This document shows positions 1 through 9,230 of a DNA stretch of 64,000 nt, piece by piece; position 1 is the first letter of the stretch, and each line of letters begins with the position of its first letter. The notes below the pieces were generated by a model. That model was given only the letters and a program-made list of their open reading frames with translations. It made no database searches and was not told the DNA's origin. Both the position numbers and the translations under genes were made by a program. The stretch spans positions 2,604,001 through 2,668,000 of the forward strand of contig NZ_CP054052.1 of NCBI RefSeq assembly GCF_013283835.1, given 5' to 3'. This stretch comes from Poseidonibacter lekithochrous. Lineage in GTDB: Bacteria > Campylobacterota > Campylobacteria > Campylobacterales > Arcobacteraceae.

Positions 1-1195
1 GTCTCCATTGGTGGGCAATATTACCAATCATATCCCCCATAGCTGCAAGTTTTGCTTGGGCAAATAATTGTTCTTCTTTCTCTTTATTTTTTTTAATTTC
101 TTCTTTTACTTTATGTTCAAGATTTTCATTTAGTTCTTGCAACTCTTTTGTTTTTTCACTTACCTTATGCCCTAAAACAACATTTAGTTTTTTTGTATCT
201 TTTAAAATAAAAAATAGCTTTTTTAGATATTTTGAAAAAAGAATACTCATTAATAGAGATAATAAAACAATAATTAAAGAAACAATCAAGTACTGGTTTA
301 ATTTCTCTTTTTGATTTTTTACTAAATACTCATTTTTAAACTGTACTAGTATTTTGAGTTTTTCAGGAGTATCAAAATCTAAGCTTTTTGATATAAATTT
401 TTTATTTTGAATCAAATTATCTTTTAGTATATATTTTGTATAAATATTAAATTCATTTTCTAATGCATTTTCTTCATTATTATAAAAAGACCAATTTTTT
501 GTATTGTCATGATGGACTAAATAGTCACCCTTTTCATTTAATAAAATAATATCATATAAAGAAGTATGTATTAACTCATTTAAAGCATCTGCCATAAAAT
601 AATTGATGATTAAAACTCCAGCAAATTCATTATTAAAAGATATTGGTAACATAGCTCGAAGTGTTGGAATAAAAGGTTTTATAACTTTTCCCTTTTCCAT
701 ATTTAAATCAATATTTGAATACCATACTTTTTCAATCTCTTTTTCTTTTGAGTCAGAAAAATAGTATCTATTTGATTTATTCTGTAAACCATTTTTATTT
801 ACAATAATAGGTTTTAAATCTTTGTTCTTTCTATCAATTCTAATTTTTTCAATACCATTTTTATCAATAAATCTAAACTGCATAATATTTTTATTTATAC
901 TTGATATTGTAAGAAAGATATCATCAAGTTCACTTTTATATAATTTTGGATTATTTAAATACTTATTAAAATAGTTTGATTTACGAGTAGACTCTAAAAT
1001 ATCTTTTGGAGTGTTAAAATAAGATGAAAATGTCTTTTCTTTTTCTTTAATTTTCGACAAGGCATTATTCATTGCTGTTTTTTCTAATTGGTCTGAGAAA
1101 AATGTCATATCTACTAAGACAAATGTTATTATAAGACCTAAAGAAAAAACGAAAAAGTACGATGATATTTTTTGATGTTCCGTTATTTTATTCAT
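1..1195 (-). CDS. Cache-domain sensor histidine kinase, partial (C-terminus outside window)
   Basis: The frame is open from an ATG at 1195 to the window edge, giving about 398 residues. It opens with a short cytoplasmic tail and a membrane segment (about residues 13-31). A long extracytoplasmic part of about 260 residues follows, with features of double Cache sensors (for example FRFIDKNGIEKIRID and GVLIINYFMADALNEL). A second membrane segment and a charged coiled coil come next. The visible end reads AKLAAMGDMIGNIAHQWR, the H-box style of Campylobacterota histidine kinases (HQWRQPL), so the His of AHQWR is the likely phosphorylation site. The ATPase domain should lie outside the window. The ligand is unknown; Cache domains usually bind small organic acids or amino acids. 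No response regulator is visible on this side. Confidence 0.85.
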   Translation of the reverse strand, partial: MNKITEHQKISSYFFVFSLGLIITFVLVDMTFFSDQLEKTAMNNALSKIKEKEKTFSSYFNTPKDILESTRKSNYFNKYLNNPKLYKSELDDIFLTISSINKNIMQFRFIDKNGIEKIRIDRKNKDLKPIIVNKNGLQNKSNRYYFSDSKEKEIEKVWYSNIDLNMEKGKVIKPFIPTLRAMLPISFNNEFAGVLIINYFMADALNELIHTSLYDIILLNEKGDYLVHHDNTKNWSFYNNEENALENEFNIYTKYILKDNLIQNKKFISKSLDFDTPEKLKILVQFKNEYLVKNQKEKLNQYLIVSLIIVLLSLLMSILFSKYLKKLFFILKDTKKLNVVLGHKVSEKTKELQELNENLEHKVKEEIKKNKEKEEQLFAQAKLAAMGDMIGNIAHQWR

Positions 1196-1330
1196 TTTCT
1201 AATCTATGTTAATTTTATTGATATTATTATTTTATCACAGTAAGTATTATTATCTATTAAAATATAGGGTTTTTAGTTATAAATATACATATTTTATTAT
1301 TATTTAAATATAGAAAAGATTATTTTTATT

Positions 1331-1372
1331 AAGAGATAACTTTTATTAAATATTCAATAAAAGTTATCTTAT
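1331..1372 (-). terminator. Intrinsic terminator after trpC
   Basis: A perfect 14-bp stem pairs 1334-1347 with 1356-1369, only a few bases past the trpC stop. The stem is AT-rich, and U-rich sequence follows on the minus strand. It probably ends the trmN6-ykgJ-TPR-trpC transcript. Confidence 0.7.
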
Positions 1373-1374
1373 TG

Positions 1375-2166
1375 TTAGTTCATAGAGTTTTTAAATTTTG
1401 TAAGTTCGTCTTCTATGCTTGGTACTCTCATAAAATGCTCTCCAATTAAGAAAGCATCAGCACCAATACCACTTAATCTTTTAATAGTTTCTGTATTTGA
1501 AACTCCAGATTCAGCAACAATGATTTTTCCATTTGGAATCATTGGAATTAATTTATCACATAATTCCATATCCATTTCAAATGTATCTAGATTTCTGTGA
1601 TTAATACCAATAATATTAGCTCCACATTTCATTGCTTTAGTTAAATCTTCTTTATCATGAATTTCTACTAATACTTCTAATCCAACGTGTAAAGCATATT
1701 CATATAATTCTTTTAGTTCTTTAGTTCCTAAAGATTTTGCAATTAATAAAATAAAGTCAGCTCCATATACTAAAGCTTCAACAATTTGATACTTATCAAC
1801 AATAAAGTCTTTTCTTAATAATGGTGTTGGTACATATCTTCTAATAGCAGTTAAGTATTCTAAATTACCTTGGAAGTAATGTGGTTCTGTTAAAACAGAA
1901 ATAGCATTAGCTCCACTATTACTATATGCTTGAGCAATTGCAATAGGATCAAAGTCTTCTTTTATAATACCTTTAGAAGGACTAGCTTTCTTAACCTCAG
2001 AAATTATTCTAATAGGTTCTTCTTTTGTAGCAGTTAAATACGGTTTAACATCTCTTGGTGTAAATGGATTAGAAGAAAGGCTTCTTCCTAATAAATCCAA
2101 TGGTAAATCTTTTTTTCTTTTCTCTAAATCCGCTCTCGTTCGTTCATTAATTTCATCTAAAATCAC
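1375..2166 (-). CDS. trpC: Indole-3-glycerol phosphate synthase
   Basis: TrpC converts 1-(2-carboxyphenylamino)-1-deoxyribulose 5-phosphate to indole-3-glycerol phosphate in tryptophan synthesis. The 263-residue protein has normal single-domain length and shows the TIM-barrel signatures [13 protein letters not shown] (catalytic Lys region), [23 protein letters not shown] and VAESGVSN. The start is GTG (2166-2164), which overlaps the TGA of the upstream TPR gene as GTGA, so translational coupling is likely. It is the last gene of a four-gene operon with no other trp gene. TrpF lies about 7 kb away in another operon, so the pathway is dispersed here. Confidence 0.96.
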   Translation of the reverse strand: MILDEINERTRADLEKRKKDLPLDLLGRSLSSNPFTPRDVKPYLTATKEEPIRIISEVKKASPSKGIIKEDFDPIAIAQAYSNSGANAISVLTEPHYFQGNLEYLTAIRRYVPTPLLRKDFIVDKYQIVEALVYGADFILLIAKSLGTKELKELYEYALHVGLEVLVEIHDKEDLTKAMKCGANIIGINHRNLDTFEMDMELCDKLIPMIPNGKIIVAESGVSNTETIKRLSGIGADAFLIGEHFMRVPSIEDELTKFKNSMN

Positions 2167-3485
2167 TTAGTACACTCCTTAATTTTATCCCAATGTTGTT
2201 TTATTTCGTTATCTTCTAGTCCAGCTTCATGCACAATATCTTTCATTAAATCATAAGCTTTTTTACAATTTTTTGACTTATATTCTCCCCAAGCAAGAGT
2301 ATCTAGATAAGCTAAGTTTTTTGGTTCTTGTTTTAAAGCCTTTGCAACTAAATCAAGACCTCGTTTAATATCAATATTATAATCAATTAATAAATAAGCT
2401 AAATAATTCTGGTACATAGCTTTATTAATTCCACCACCTAAAGCCTTATCAAATTTCGCAATTACTTCAGGTATTACTATTTTTTTATCACTAGCTAATT
2501 CAAACTCTAAAATTGCAATTTGTGCAAGATAGTCCAAGTTATTAGTTTTTAAATATAAATAGTTTAATAGTTCATATGCTTTTTTAGTATCATTAACAGT
2601 TCTATATAAAGCTAATAATAAATTATCTTTGATATTTTCTGTTTCTAAAAAAATAATAGCTTCATTTAAATTCTTTTGAGAAATATACCTTACTAGTAAA
2701 CCTCTTGTTCTCTCTAATATTTCTTTATTATTTTTATATTTATAGTTTTCATACATTTTATTTAATAAATCAAGTATTTTATTTCTATCTTTTTCTTGTT
2801 CATAAAAAGACAATAATTGAATACATAAATTATAGATATATCCATTCTGCGAAATATAGTTTTCTAATGACTCTTTTGAATTATCTTTATCACTTGTATA
2901 GTAATATTGAATATTTGTAAGAGTTAATAAAGTATTAGCAGAATTATTTAAAGCAAAAGCTCTTTTAAAATAATCTAATGCTTTTGTGAAATCTTTTGAT
3001 TGTAAATAAAAAGTACCTAATAATTCAAGATTTGTATCTGTTTCAAATTTAGATAAAAGCTTTTTAGCCCAAACAATAGACTTATCAAACTCTTTCAATT
3101 TAAATAAAGACAATGAATACAATCTTAATAATTCTTCTTCTTGTTTTATATTTTCAATATAATATTTATCTGTAGTGGAAATCACTTTTTTAAAATCACT
3201 TAATTGAAATGATAAAGCAAGATATTTTAATAAATACTCATATTTGTTTGTTTCTTCAAATAATTTCAAATACAATTCTCTTGCATTTTTAAAATATCTT
3301 TGATATTCATATTCAAGTGCAAACATAATATATTGATTCTCAGGTAAAAATTTTTTTGTTTTTACTTGAAAGTATTTCTCTTGTATAGTTGCTGTTTGTG
3401 CATTTAAATTAACAACTTCATTACTACATCCCGTTAAGGAAAATAATAAACTAGCTGCGATTAAATATTTTTTATAGCTGGGCAC
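2163..3485 (-). CDS. TPR-repeat lipoprotein
   Basis: The 440-residue protein begins with a lipoprotein signal, [13 protein letters not shown], with the lipobox Cys near residue 20. The rest is helical with repeated tetratricopeptide-like units (for example around residues 55-80, 150-185 and 375-405). It is therefore probably a membrane-anchored periplasmic scaffold. The start is GTG at 3485, inside the end of the upstream YkgJ-like gene (25-nt overlap), with a weak AGGT-type site about 10 nt before it. The gene overlaps trpC by 4 nt. Lipidated TPR proteins often help outer-membrane assembly or secretion, but no specific partner is visible and the exact role is unknown. Confidence 0.8.
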   Translation of the reverse strand: MPSYKKYLIAASLLFSLTGCSNEVVNLNAQTATIQEKYFQVKTKKFLPENQYIMFALEYEYQRYFKNARELYLKLFEETNKYEYLLKYLALSFQLSDFKKVISTTDKYYIENIKQEEELLRLYSLSLFKLKEFDKSIVWAKKLLSKFETDTNLELLGTFYLQSKDFTKALDYFKRAFALNNSANTLLTLTNIQYYYTSDKDNSKESLENYISQNGYIYNLCIQLLSFYEQEKDRNKILDLLNKMYENYKYKNNKEILERTRGLLVRYISQKNLNEAIIFLETENIKDNLLLALYRTVNDTKKAYELLNYLYLKTNNLDYLAQIAILEFELASDKKIVIPEVIAKFDKALGGGINKAMYQNYLAYLLIDYNIDIKRGLDLVAKALKQEPKNLAYLDTLAWGEYKSKNCKKAYDLMKDIVHEAGLEDNEIKQHWDKIKECTK

Positions 3486-3844
3486 TCTTTATATACCTCA
3501 TTTACATTTTCTTTAAAATATTCCCAAAAAGGGAAAGTTCTGCACTGTATTGGTCTAGCTTCATAAATAGAACATTGTTTTTTTTCTAGATCAAAAAAAG
3601 TACAGGCATAGTTATTTACGTCTAATTGTATCTCTTTTATACTATATTTATAGCCTTTTTTTTCTAAAAATTTAATTCTTACTTCATCTAATGTAATATT
3701 TAAATGTTTAGATAAGAATTCAATCTCTTTAGGGTTAATCCAAATATAACCACTTTCCCCTATACAGCAGTTACCCCCACAGGCTTCACAACCACTTGGG
3801 TCAAAACCATAAGGATAACCTTCTTGTTTAATTAAATTGTTCAA
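3461..3844 (-). CDS. YkgJ-family cysteine-cluster protein
   Basis: This is a 127-residue protein of the YkgJ/CxxCxxCC (UPF0153-like) family, whose members are presumed to bind zinc or an Fe-S cluster. The N-terminal cluster CEACGGNCC (about residues 19-27), the middle Cys of YACTFFDLEKKQCSIYEARP and the late CRTFPFW and ECPAI cysteines fit the family pattern. Function is unknown. The gene overlaps its neighbours on both sides (17 nt with the methyltransferase, 25 nt with the TPR gene), so it sits inside a tightly coupled operon. Confidence 0.85.
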   Translation of the reverse strand: MNNLIKQEGYPYGFDPSGCEACGGNCCIGESGYIWINPKEIEFLSKHLNITLDEVRIKFLEKKGYKYSIKEIQLDVNNYACTFFDLEKKQCSIYEARPIQCRTFPFWEYFKENVNEVYKECPAIKNI

Positions 3845-4550
3845 GATCTACCTTTATACTGTGAGTTGAAGATTTTTTATATATCTCTTTAACTTCATTT
3901 GTGAATTCTAAATTATCAAAAACAAATAATGGTTTCATGATTTTTGTTAATGATTTAGAGTTCTTTCTTGCATATACTAATATTAATGTAGCATCCTTAG
4001 AAGCTTTAGGATGAACGAATTGAATTGATTCAACATTCAATTTATATTTACTAAGAAAAAGTAATATTTCATTAATTTGTTTCACATCGTAACAAAAAAA
4101 GAACTTGCCATTTTCTTTTAATATAGAGGCAGTTTTAGAGATAAAGTCCTCTAATGGCATAGAATCGTTGTATCTAGCGACTTTTATATTTTTATTTTCA
4201 CTTTTTATTACATTTGAATGATAAAAAGGAGGATTAGATACACAAATATCAAATTTCTTCTCAAACTCCATGTTTAGGTAAGACCCTTTATAAAGATTGG
4301 AATTTATTTTATTTGTTTGTGCATTTTTAGTAGAAAAAAATTGAAATTCATTTTGTAGCTCACATTGATTTAGATTTAACTTATCATATTCTCTAGCAAC
4401 CAATAAACCAAGTATTCCACTTCCACTTCCAATATCTAGAAGCTCACCTTTTATATTTTTAAATTTAATTAAATTCTCTACTACAAAGTTATATAGAAAG
4501 TGTGTATCACTATTATAACAATAACCATCCATTGGTTGATATAAAACCAA
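3828..4550 (-). CDS. tRNA1(Val) (adenine37-N6)-methyltransferase-like protein
   Basis: This 240-residue class I SAM-dependent methyltransferase has the SAM loop LLDIGSGSGILGLL (about residues 37-50) and the N6-adenine catalytic motif NPPF (in CVSNPPFYHS). This arrangement matches TrmN6/YfiC, which methylates A37 of tRNA-Val, though other substrates such as HemK-type targets cannot be excluded. The start is TTG at 4550. An AAGGAA ribosome site lies just upstream, and the first internal ATG (residue 7) has none. It is the first gene of the leftward operon that ends with trpC. Confidence 0.82.
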   Translation of the reverse strand: MVLYQPMDGYCYNSDTHFLYNFVVENLIKFKNIKGELLDIGSGSGILGLLVAREYDKLNLNQCELQNEFQFFSTKNAQTNKINSNLYKGSYLNMEFEKKFDICVSNPPFYHSNVIKSENKNIKVARYNDSMPLEDFISKTASILKENGKFFFCYDVKQINEILLFLSKYKLNVESIQFVHPKASKDATLILVYARKNSKSLTKIMKPLFVFDNLEFTNEVKEIYKKSSTHSIKVDLEQFN

Positions 4551-4574
4551 AATATTCCTTTATTAATTTTAGAG

Positions 4575-4580
4575 ATTATA
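4575..4580 (-). promoter_or_regulatory. Probable -10 box of the trmN6-trpC operon
   Basis: The minus strand shows a perfect TATAAT, 24 nt upstream of the TTG start. No good -35 hexamer lies 16-18 bases before it, which is common in Campylobacterota sigma-70 promoters that rely on an extended AT-rich upstream region. Confidence 0.5.
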
Positions 4581-4856
4581 TCTAAGATAAACATATAGGA
4601 TAGTTAAGAATAAAGTTTCCTTTTTGAAACTAAATGTAATTAATATACAACTAATAGATAATTAACAAAACTAATATGCAATTACTTAGAAAATAAATTA
4701 CGTTATTTTATTAAGCAATATCACAGTTTGAAGCCACTTTTATTACACTATTTTATTTTGATGTAGCAAAATGTAACAAGAGAGTAAATAAGCATTTAAA
4801 AACAAAGTTTTATTTATTTATTAGATGTTTTATAGGTTATTATTCTTCCATAATAA

Positions 4857-4884
4857 TTGAAATTAAATCAACTATTGATATAAC
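4857..4884 (+). promoter_or_regulatory. Candidate promoter of oorDABC
   Basis: TTGAAA (4857-4862) and TATAAC (4879-4884) are separated by 16 bases. This would place transcription start near 4891, just before the AAGGGGA ribosome site at 4894-4900. Both hexamers are 5/6 matches to sigma-70. Confidence 0.45.
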
Positions 4885-4904
4885 AAAAAATTTAAGGGGA
4901 AATT

Positions 4905-5222
4905 ATGTCTAATATGGAAGCTCCTGCAAACACTCCAGTTTGGGTGAATGAAGATAGATGTAAAGCATGTGATAAGTGTGTTTCAGTTTGTCCAGCTGGC
5001 GTACTTGCGATGAGACAAGAGGTTACTTCAACTTTAGGTTCAATGATTAAAGTTGTACATCCTGATTCATGTATTGGCTGTACTGATTGTGAATTAGCAT
5101 GTCCTGATTTCGCAATTTATGTTGCAGACAGAAAAGAATTTAAATTTGCTAAATTAACAGATGAAGCAAAAGATAGAAAAGAAGCTGTTATTAAAAATAA
5201 TTATAGAGAATTAGAGGCTTAA
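4905..5222 (+). CDS. oorD: 2-oxoglutarate:acceptor oxidoreductase, delta (ferredoxin) subunit
   Basis: OorD is the 4Fe-4S electron-transfer subunit of the oxygen-sensitive enzyme that replaces 2-oxoglutarate dehydrogenase in the Campylobacterota TCA cycle. The 105-residue protein carries two ferredoxin motifs: CKACDKCVSVCPAGVL (about residues 18-33) and CIGCTDCELACPDF (about 56-69). It is first in the order D-A-B-C, the arrangement known in Campylobacter and Helicobacter. A strong AAGGGGA site precedes the ATG. Confidence 0.94.
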   Translation: MSNMEAPANTPVWVNEDRCKACDKCVSVCPAGVLAMRQEVTSTLGSMIKVVHPDSCIGCTDCELACPDFAIYVADRKEFKFAKLTDEAKDRKEAVIKNNYRELEA

Positions 5223-5231
5223 GGAGAATTA

Positions 5232-6362
5232 ATGGCAAGAGAATTAATATCAACAGGTAATGAATTAGCAGCAAAAGCTGCATTAGACTCTGATCTTGAG
5301 TTTTTTGGTGGATATCCTATTACTCCTTCAAGTGAAGTAATGCATGTATTATCAACAGCATTACCAGCTAGAGGACACGCATGTATCCAAATGGAAGATG
5401 AAATTTCAGGAATCTGTACAGCACTTGGTGCTGCTATGTCTGGAAAAAGAGCATTAACAGCGACTTCAGGTCCTGGTATATCTTTAAAAGCTGAAAACTT
5501 AGGTGTTGGATATATTTCAGAGATTCCATTAGTTGTTATCAATGTAATGAGAGGTGGTCCATCAACTGGTTTACCTACAAGAGTTGCTCAAGGTGACTTA
5601 TTACAAGCGAAAAACCCAACTCACGGTGATGTTAAATCAATCACTTTAGTTCCAGGTAACTTAAATGAATGTTATACTGAAGTAGCTAGAGCATTTAACT
5701 TAGCTGATAGATTTATGCAACCAGTATTCGTATTATTAGACGAAACTATTGGTCACATGAGTGGAAAAGCAACTATTCCTGATTTAGAGACTGTTCAAGC
5801 TGAAAAAATTTCTAGAAAGAAATTTGAAGGTGATAAAAAAGATTACAAACCTTACGATTGCGAAGATGATCAACCTGCTGTATTAAATCCAATGTTTGAA
5901 GGGTATAGATACCACTTCACTGGTTTACATCATGGACCAACAGGTCACCCAACTGAAGATGCAGATACTTGTGATGCTTTAATGAAAAGATTATTCAATA
6001 AAGTTGATGCACATATGGATGAATTAGAATTAAATGAAGAATATATGTTAGAAGATGCTGACATTATGATTATTGCTTATGGTTCTGTTTCATTAGGTGT
6101 AACTGAAGCTATTAATAGAATGAGAAAAGAAGGTATCAAAGTTGGTATGTTCAGACCTAAAACTATTTGGCCATCGCCTGCAAATAGAATTAACGAATTA
6201 ATGAAAAAATTTGACAAAGTACTTGTTACTGAGTTAAATATGGGTCAATTTGCTGATGAAGTACAAAGAGTTTCTGGAAGATCAGACTTCGATACTTTAT
6301 TCAAAGTAAACGGTAGACCATTATCTCCATTAGAGATTATTGAAAAAGTGAAAGGAATGTAA
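5232..6362 (+). CDS. oorA: 2-oxoglutarate:acceptor oxidoreductase, alpha subunit
   Basis: OorA supplies the pyrimidine-binding half of the thiamine diphosphate site that turns 2-oxoglutarate and CoA into succinyl-CoA with reduction of a low-potential acceptor. The 376-residue length fits the family. Visible marks are FFGGYPITPSSEVMHVLS near the N-terminus, QMEDEISGICTALGAAMSG, and the substrate-binding region RGGPSTGLPTRVAQGDL. The start follows a GGAG site 10 nt after the oorD stop. The close relative family is pyruvate:ferredoxin oxidoreductase, but the D-A-B-C order and subunit sizes favour Oor. Confidence 0.94.
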   Translation: MARELISTGNELAAKAALDSDLEFFGGYPITPSSEVMHVLSTALPARGHACIQMEDEISGICTALGAAMSGKRALTATSGPGISLKAENLGVGYISEIPLVVINVMRGGPSTGLPTRVAQGDLLQAKNPTHGDVKSITLVPGNLNECYTEVARAFNLADRFMQPVFVLLDETIGHMSGKATIPDLETVQAEKISRKKFEGDKKDYKPYDCEDDQPAVLNPMFEGYRYHFTGLHHGPTGHPTEDADTCDALMKRLFNKVDAHMDELELNEEYMLEDADIMIIAYGSVSLGVTEAINRMRKEGIKVGMFRPKTIWPSPANRINELMKKFDKVLVTELNMGQFADEVQRVSGRSDFDTLFKVNGRPLSPLEIIEKVKGM

Positions 6363-6364
6363 TC

Positions 6365-7198
6365 ATGGCATTTAATTATGATGAATATTTAAGAACTGAT
6401 AAAATGCCAACACTATGGTGTTGGGGATGTGGTGACGGAGTTATTTTAAAATCTGTAATTAGAGCTATTGAAAAAACTGGTTGGAACATGGACGATGTTT
6501 GTGTTGTTTCTGGTATTGGTTGTTCAGGAAGATTTTCTTCTTACATCAACTGTAATACAGTTCACACTACTCATGGTAGAACATTAGCTTATGCTACTGG
6601 TATTAAGTTAGCAAATCCAGAGAAAAAAGTAATCGTTGTTGGTGGAGATGGTGATGGTCTTGCAATTGGTGGTAACCATACAATTCACGCATCAAGAAGA
6701 AATATTGATTTAACTTATATTATTATCAATAACTTCATCTATGGATTAACTAACTCACAAACTTCTCCAACTACTCCTCAAGGTATGTGGACAGTTACAA
6801 TGAGTAAAGGTAATATTGATCCTACTTTCGATGCTTGTAAATTAGTTGAAGCAGCTGGAGCATCATTTGTTGCAAGAGAAACTATGCTTGATCCTAAAAA
6901 ACTTGAAAGAGTACTTGTAAAAGCATTCGATCACGTTGGATTCTCATTCGTAGAAGTATTCTCAAACTGTCACGTTAACTTAGGTAGAAAAAACAAAATG
7001 GCAACAGCTATGGCTAACTTAGAATGGATTAAATCTATCTCTATTGGTAAAGCTAAGTTTGATAAACTTGAAGCAGAAGAGAAAACTGGATTATTCCCTA
7101 CTGGTATCTTAAAACATGACAAAGATGCTCAAGAGTATTGTTTAGCTTATGACAAAGTTAAAGAAGCTAACAGAACAAATACTATGGTTCAATTTTAA
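6365..7198 (+). CDS. oorB: 2-oxoglutarate:acceptor oxidoreductase, beta subunit
   Basis: OorB binds thiamine diphosphate. The 277-residue protein shows LWCWGCGDGVILK at the start and the ThDP/Mg motif VVGGDGDGLAIGGNH followed by NNFIYGLTNSQTSPTT. It contains conserved cysteines (WCWGCGDG, GIGCSGRF) as in the Fe-S containing beta subunits. It begins 2 nt after the oorA stop, so the two subunits are probably translationally coupled for 1:1 assembly. Confidence 0.94.
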   Translation: MAFNYDEYLRTDKMPTLWCWGCGDGVILKSVIRAIEKTGWNMDDVCVVSGIGCSGRFSSYINCNTVHTTHGRTLAYATGIKLANPEKKVIVVGGDGDGLAIGGNHTIHASRRNIDLTYIIINNFIYGLTNSQTSPTTPQGMWTVTMSKGNIDPTFDACKLVEAAGASFVARETMLDPKKLERVLVKAFDHVGFSFVEVFSNCHVNLGRKNKMATAMANLEWIKSISIGKAKFDKLEAEEKTGLFPTGILKHDKDAQEYCLAYDKVKEANRTNTMVQF

Positions 7199-7207
7199 GG
7201 AGACATC

Positions 7208-7777
7208 ATGGCTAAAACATTAATGAGATTCACAGGTGTTGGTGGACAAGGTGTTCTTCTAGCAGGTTCTATTTTTGCAGCAGCAAAGATTAACAATGGT
7301 GGTTACGGTTTAAAAACTGCAACATATACATCTCAAGTAAGAGGTGGAGCAACTGTTGTTGATATTACATTACAAGATGAAGAAATCTTATACCCTTATG
7401 CAAATGATGGTGAAATTGATTTCATGTTATCTGTTGCTCAAGTTTCTTATAATCAATTCAAACATGGTGTAAGAGAAGGTGCAACTATTGTAGTTGAGCC
7501 TAACTTAGTTACTCCAACTGAAGAAGATAAAAAAAGATGGAATATCATTGAGATTCCAATTATTACTATTGCAAAAGAAGAAGTAGGAAATGTTATTACT
7601 CAATCAGTACTAGCACTTGCTATGGCTAACTACTTTACTGGTGAAACAGTAGCAAATGAAGTACTTAGAGAAACAATGCTTTCTAAAGTACCTGCAAAAG
7701 TACATGAACTAAATAATAAAGCTTTTGACTTAGGTCTTAAGTATGCAGCTGAAGCACAAGCGGCTAAAAACGCATAA
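7208..7777 (+). CDS. oorC: 2-oxoglutarate:acceptor oxidoreductase, gamma subunit
   Basis: OorC is the 189-residue gamma-type subunit. It shows FTGVGGQGVLLAGSIFA near the N-terminus, TYTSQVRGGATVVDI, and the family's closing region. It begins after a GGAG site 9 nt from the oorB stop, and the operon ends with a strong terminator right after it. In Campylobacter this enzyme donates electrons to the quinone pool through flavodoxin and the Nuo complex. Confidence 0.93.
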   Translation: MAKTLMRFTGVGGQGVLLAGSIFAAAKINNGGYGLKTATYTSQVRGGATVVDITLQDEEILYPYANDGEIDFMLSVAQVSYNQFKHGVREGATIVVEPNLVTPTEEDKKRWNIIEIPIITIAKEEVGNVITQSVLALAMANYFTGETVANEVLRETMLSKVPAKVHELNNKAFDLGLKYAAEAQAAKNA

Positions 7778-7778
7778 T

Positions 7779-7812
7779 AAAAAAGGGAAGTAGTTAACTA
7801 CTTCCCTTTTTT
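7779..7812. terminator. Strong intrinsic terminator after oorC, usable from both sides
   Basis: A 34-nt perfect palindrome centres on GTTAAC at 7795/7796. It has a GGGAAGTAG stem flanked by A-run and T-run tails in both directions. It closes oorDABC and could also stop transcription from the facing HD gene. Confidence 0.9.
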
Positions 7813-7833
7813 TATACTCTTACAAACAAAAAA

Positions 7834-8376
7834 TCAATTAATATAACTCTTATAATTTTCCATTCTTTCTTCTAATCTTTGAGATAAATAAATATTCGAA
7901 TTTTTTAAACAAGATAAAATAAAACTAGCTTCTTTTAAATAAGCTTTCTTTTTATCATTATCCCAATGTTTTGGTGGAGTTGATAGATTAGTAATTCTAT
8001 CAGCTAGTTTAACCATTTGAACCTCGTAAGGTTGATTCATTAGTTTTTCAATACTATCTTGCATTTGAGCTTGTTTAGTACCTAAAGTTTTATCTTTAGT
8101 AAGAGCTTCAACTCCATTGGCAACCTCATCAGAAAAATCTACATACAAATCATCATAAGTTATATCTGTATCTTCAATAGTATCATGTAATAAAGCACAA
8201 GAAATAGCTAAATTAGCTTTCTCTTCATCTAAACTAGACTTTTCACAAGCATGTAATACTTCCATTGCTACGCTAACTATATGAGTGACATAAGGTAAAT
8301 CAGTTGGTGTTTTTTGTTCACCATGAGCTTTTGCCGCATAAGTTAATGCTTTTAAATATACATCTTGTGAAAACAT
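7834..8376 (-). CDS. Single-domain HD hydrolase, SpoT/Mesh1-like (small alarmone hydrolase candidate)
   Basis: The 180-residue protein consists only of an HD domain of the RelA/SpoT hydrolase type. It shows LPYVTHIVSVAMEVL, the metal-binding HDTIEDT (about residues 64-70) and the late KLADRITNL motif, all of which belong to (p)ppGpp 3'-pyrophosphohydrolases. The usual GQxR near the N-terminus reads GEQK here, so the substrate arginine is not obvious. No synthetase, TGS or ACT domain is present. It may degrade ppGpp or a related nucleotide; this is inferred. An AAGGAAAAATAATC leader precedes the ATG, and the gene lies just behind the exonuclease gene with a 2-nt gap. Confidence 0.78.
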   Translation of the reverse strand: MFSQDVYLKALTYAAKAHGEQKTPTDLPYVTHIVSVAMEVLHACEKSSLDEEKANLAISCALLHDTIEDTDITYDDLYVDFSDEVANGVEALTKDKTLGTKQAQMQDSIEKLMNQPYEVQMVKLADRITNLSTPPKHWDNDKKKAYLKEASFILSCLKNSNIYLSQRLEERMENYKSYIN

Positions 8377-8378
8377 GA

Positions 8379-9230
8379 TTATTTTTCCTTTTTAGGTTCT
8401 ATTTCTTTTTTTTCTTTTACTTTTTTAATATCTTTAACTTTTGAACTCTTAGCAAACTTAATTAAATCTTCTACTGTTTTAACTTTTTTTCTATCTAAAT
8501 TAGAAAAAGATTTTTCTAAAATATACGTAGTTGCTAAGGCATCATAATAAGCTCTATGATGATTATCAACCTCTATCTCTAAAGTTTCCTTTAAAGCTCT
8601 AAGTCCATACTTTTCTGACTCTATTGTACGTCTTGCTAAATCAATTGTACAAAGTCTTCTATTTTCTAATTTTCCTAAATTATATTTTTCAAATGAATCT
8701 GATATAAACTCATAATCAAACTTGATATTATGTGCAATAAATACATCATCACCTAAAAAAAGTTTAAACTCTTTTAATACTGTTTCAGCAATTGGAGCAT
8801 CTTCTAACATTAAAGGAGTTATATTTGTAACTTCTTGAATATATTCAGGTATTTCTTTTGCATATACCAAAGATTCAAACTTGTCAATTATTTCACCGTT
8901 TCTGTATTTTACAGCACCAACTTCAATAACTTGAAAACCTTTTTTAACTGAAGAGCCATTTGTTTCAATATCTACAATACAAAAAGTTTGTTCTTCTATA
9001 CTATTTTTTGTTGTTTTTAAATATACATTATTTTCATCATCAAACTCTAATGGTAAACCATTAGAAAGCAATAATTCAAACTCTAACTCTGGATTATCAA
9101 AAAATGTATCACTTGATTCATCTAACATATTTAAAAATAAATCATAGTTAATAGGTGCAAGTACTAACTTATCAATTAAATTAATAAGTTTTGGTTTAGC
9201 TTTAGGAATTATTCTTTTTTTAAATTTCAT
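8379..9230 (-). CDS. DnaQ-like 3'-5' exonuclease
   Basis: This 283-residue protein has a DEDDh exonuclease domain in its second half: FCIVDIETNGS (Asp87, Glu89), HNIKFDYEFI and HHRAYYDALAT supply the acidic and His residues. It resembles the epsilon proofreading subunit of DNA polymerase III. An N-terminal extension of about 80 residues has no motif I recognise, and the C-terminus is very lysine- and glutamate-rich. Whether it is the replicative epsilon subunit or another DnaQ-family exonuclease cannot be decided here. It overlaps the trpF end by 11 nt. Confidence 0.85.
   Translation of the reverse strand: MKFKKRIIPKAKPKLINLIDKLVLAPINYDLFLNMLDESSDTFFDNPELEFELLLSNGLPLEFDDENNVYLKTTKNSIEEQTFCIVDIETNGSSVKKGFQVIEVGAVKYRNGEIIDKFESLVYAKEIPEYIQEVTNITPLMLEDAPIAETVLKEFKLFLGDDVFIAHNIKFDYEFISDSFEKYNLGKLENRRLCTIDLARRTIESEKYGLRALKETLEIEVDNHHRAYYDALATTYILEKSFSNLDRKKVKTVEDLIKFAKSSKVKDIKKVKEKKEIEPKKEK

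Larger units (their letters stand above)
4551..4904. other. Divergent intergenic region (354 nt)
   Basis: This gap separates the leftward trmN6 operon from the rightward oor operon. It is very AT-rich and has no ORF with coding character. A TATAAT for the left operon lies at 4575-4580 and a promoter-like pair for oorD at 4857-4884. I see no other convincing operator, RNA gene or repeat. Confidence 0.6.

Noticed and set aside
5219-5542. 107-residue ORF antisense to oorA
   Set aside because: It is the complement of a strongly conserved coding region and has no ribosome site or family resemblance; many similar antisense frames occur in gyrA, uraA and argJ.
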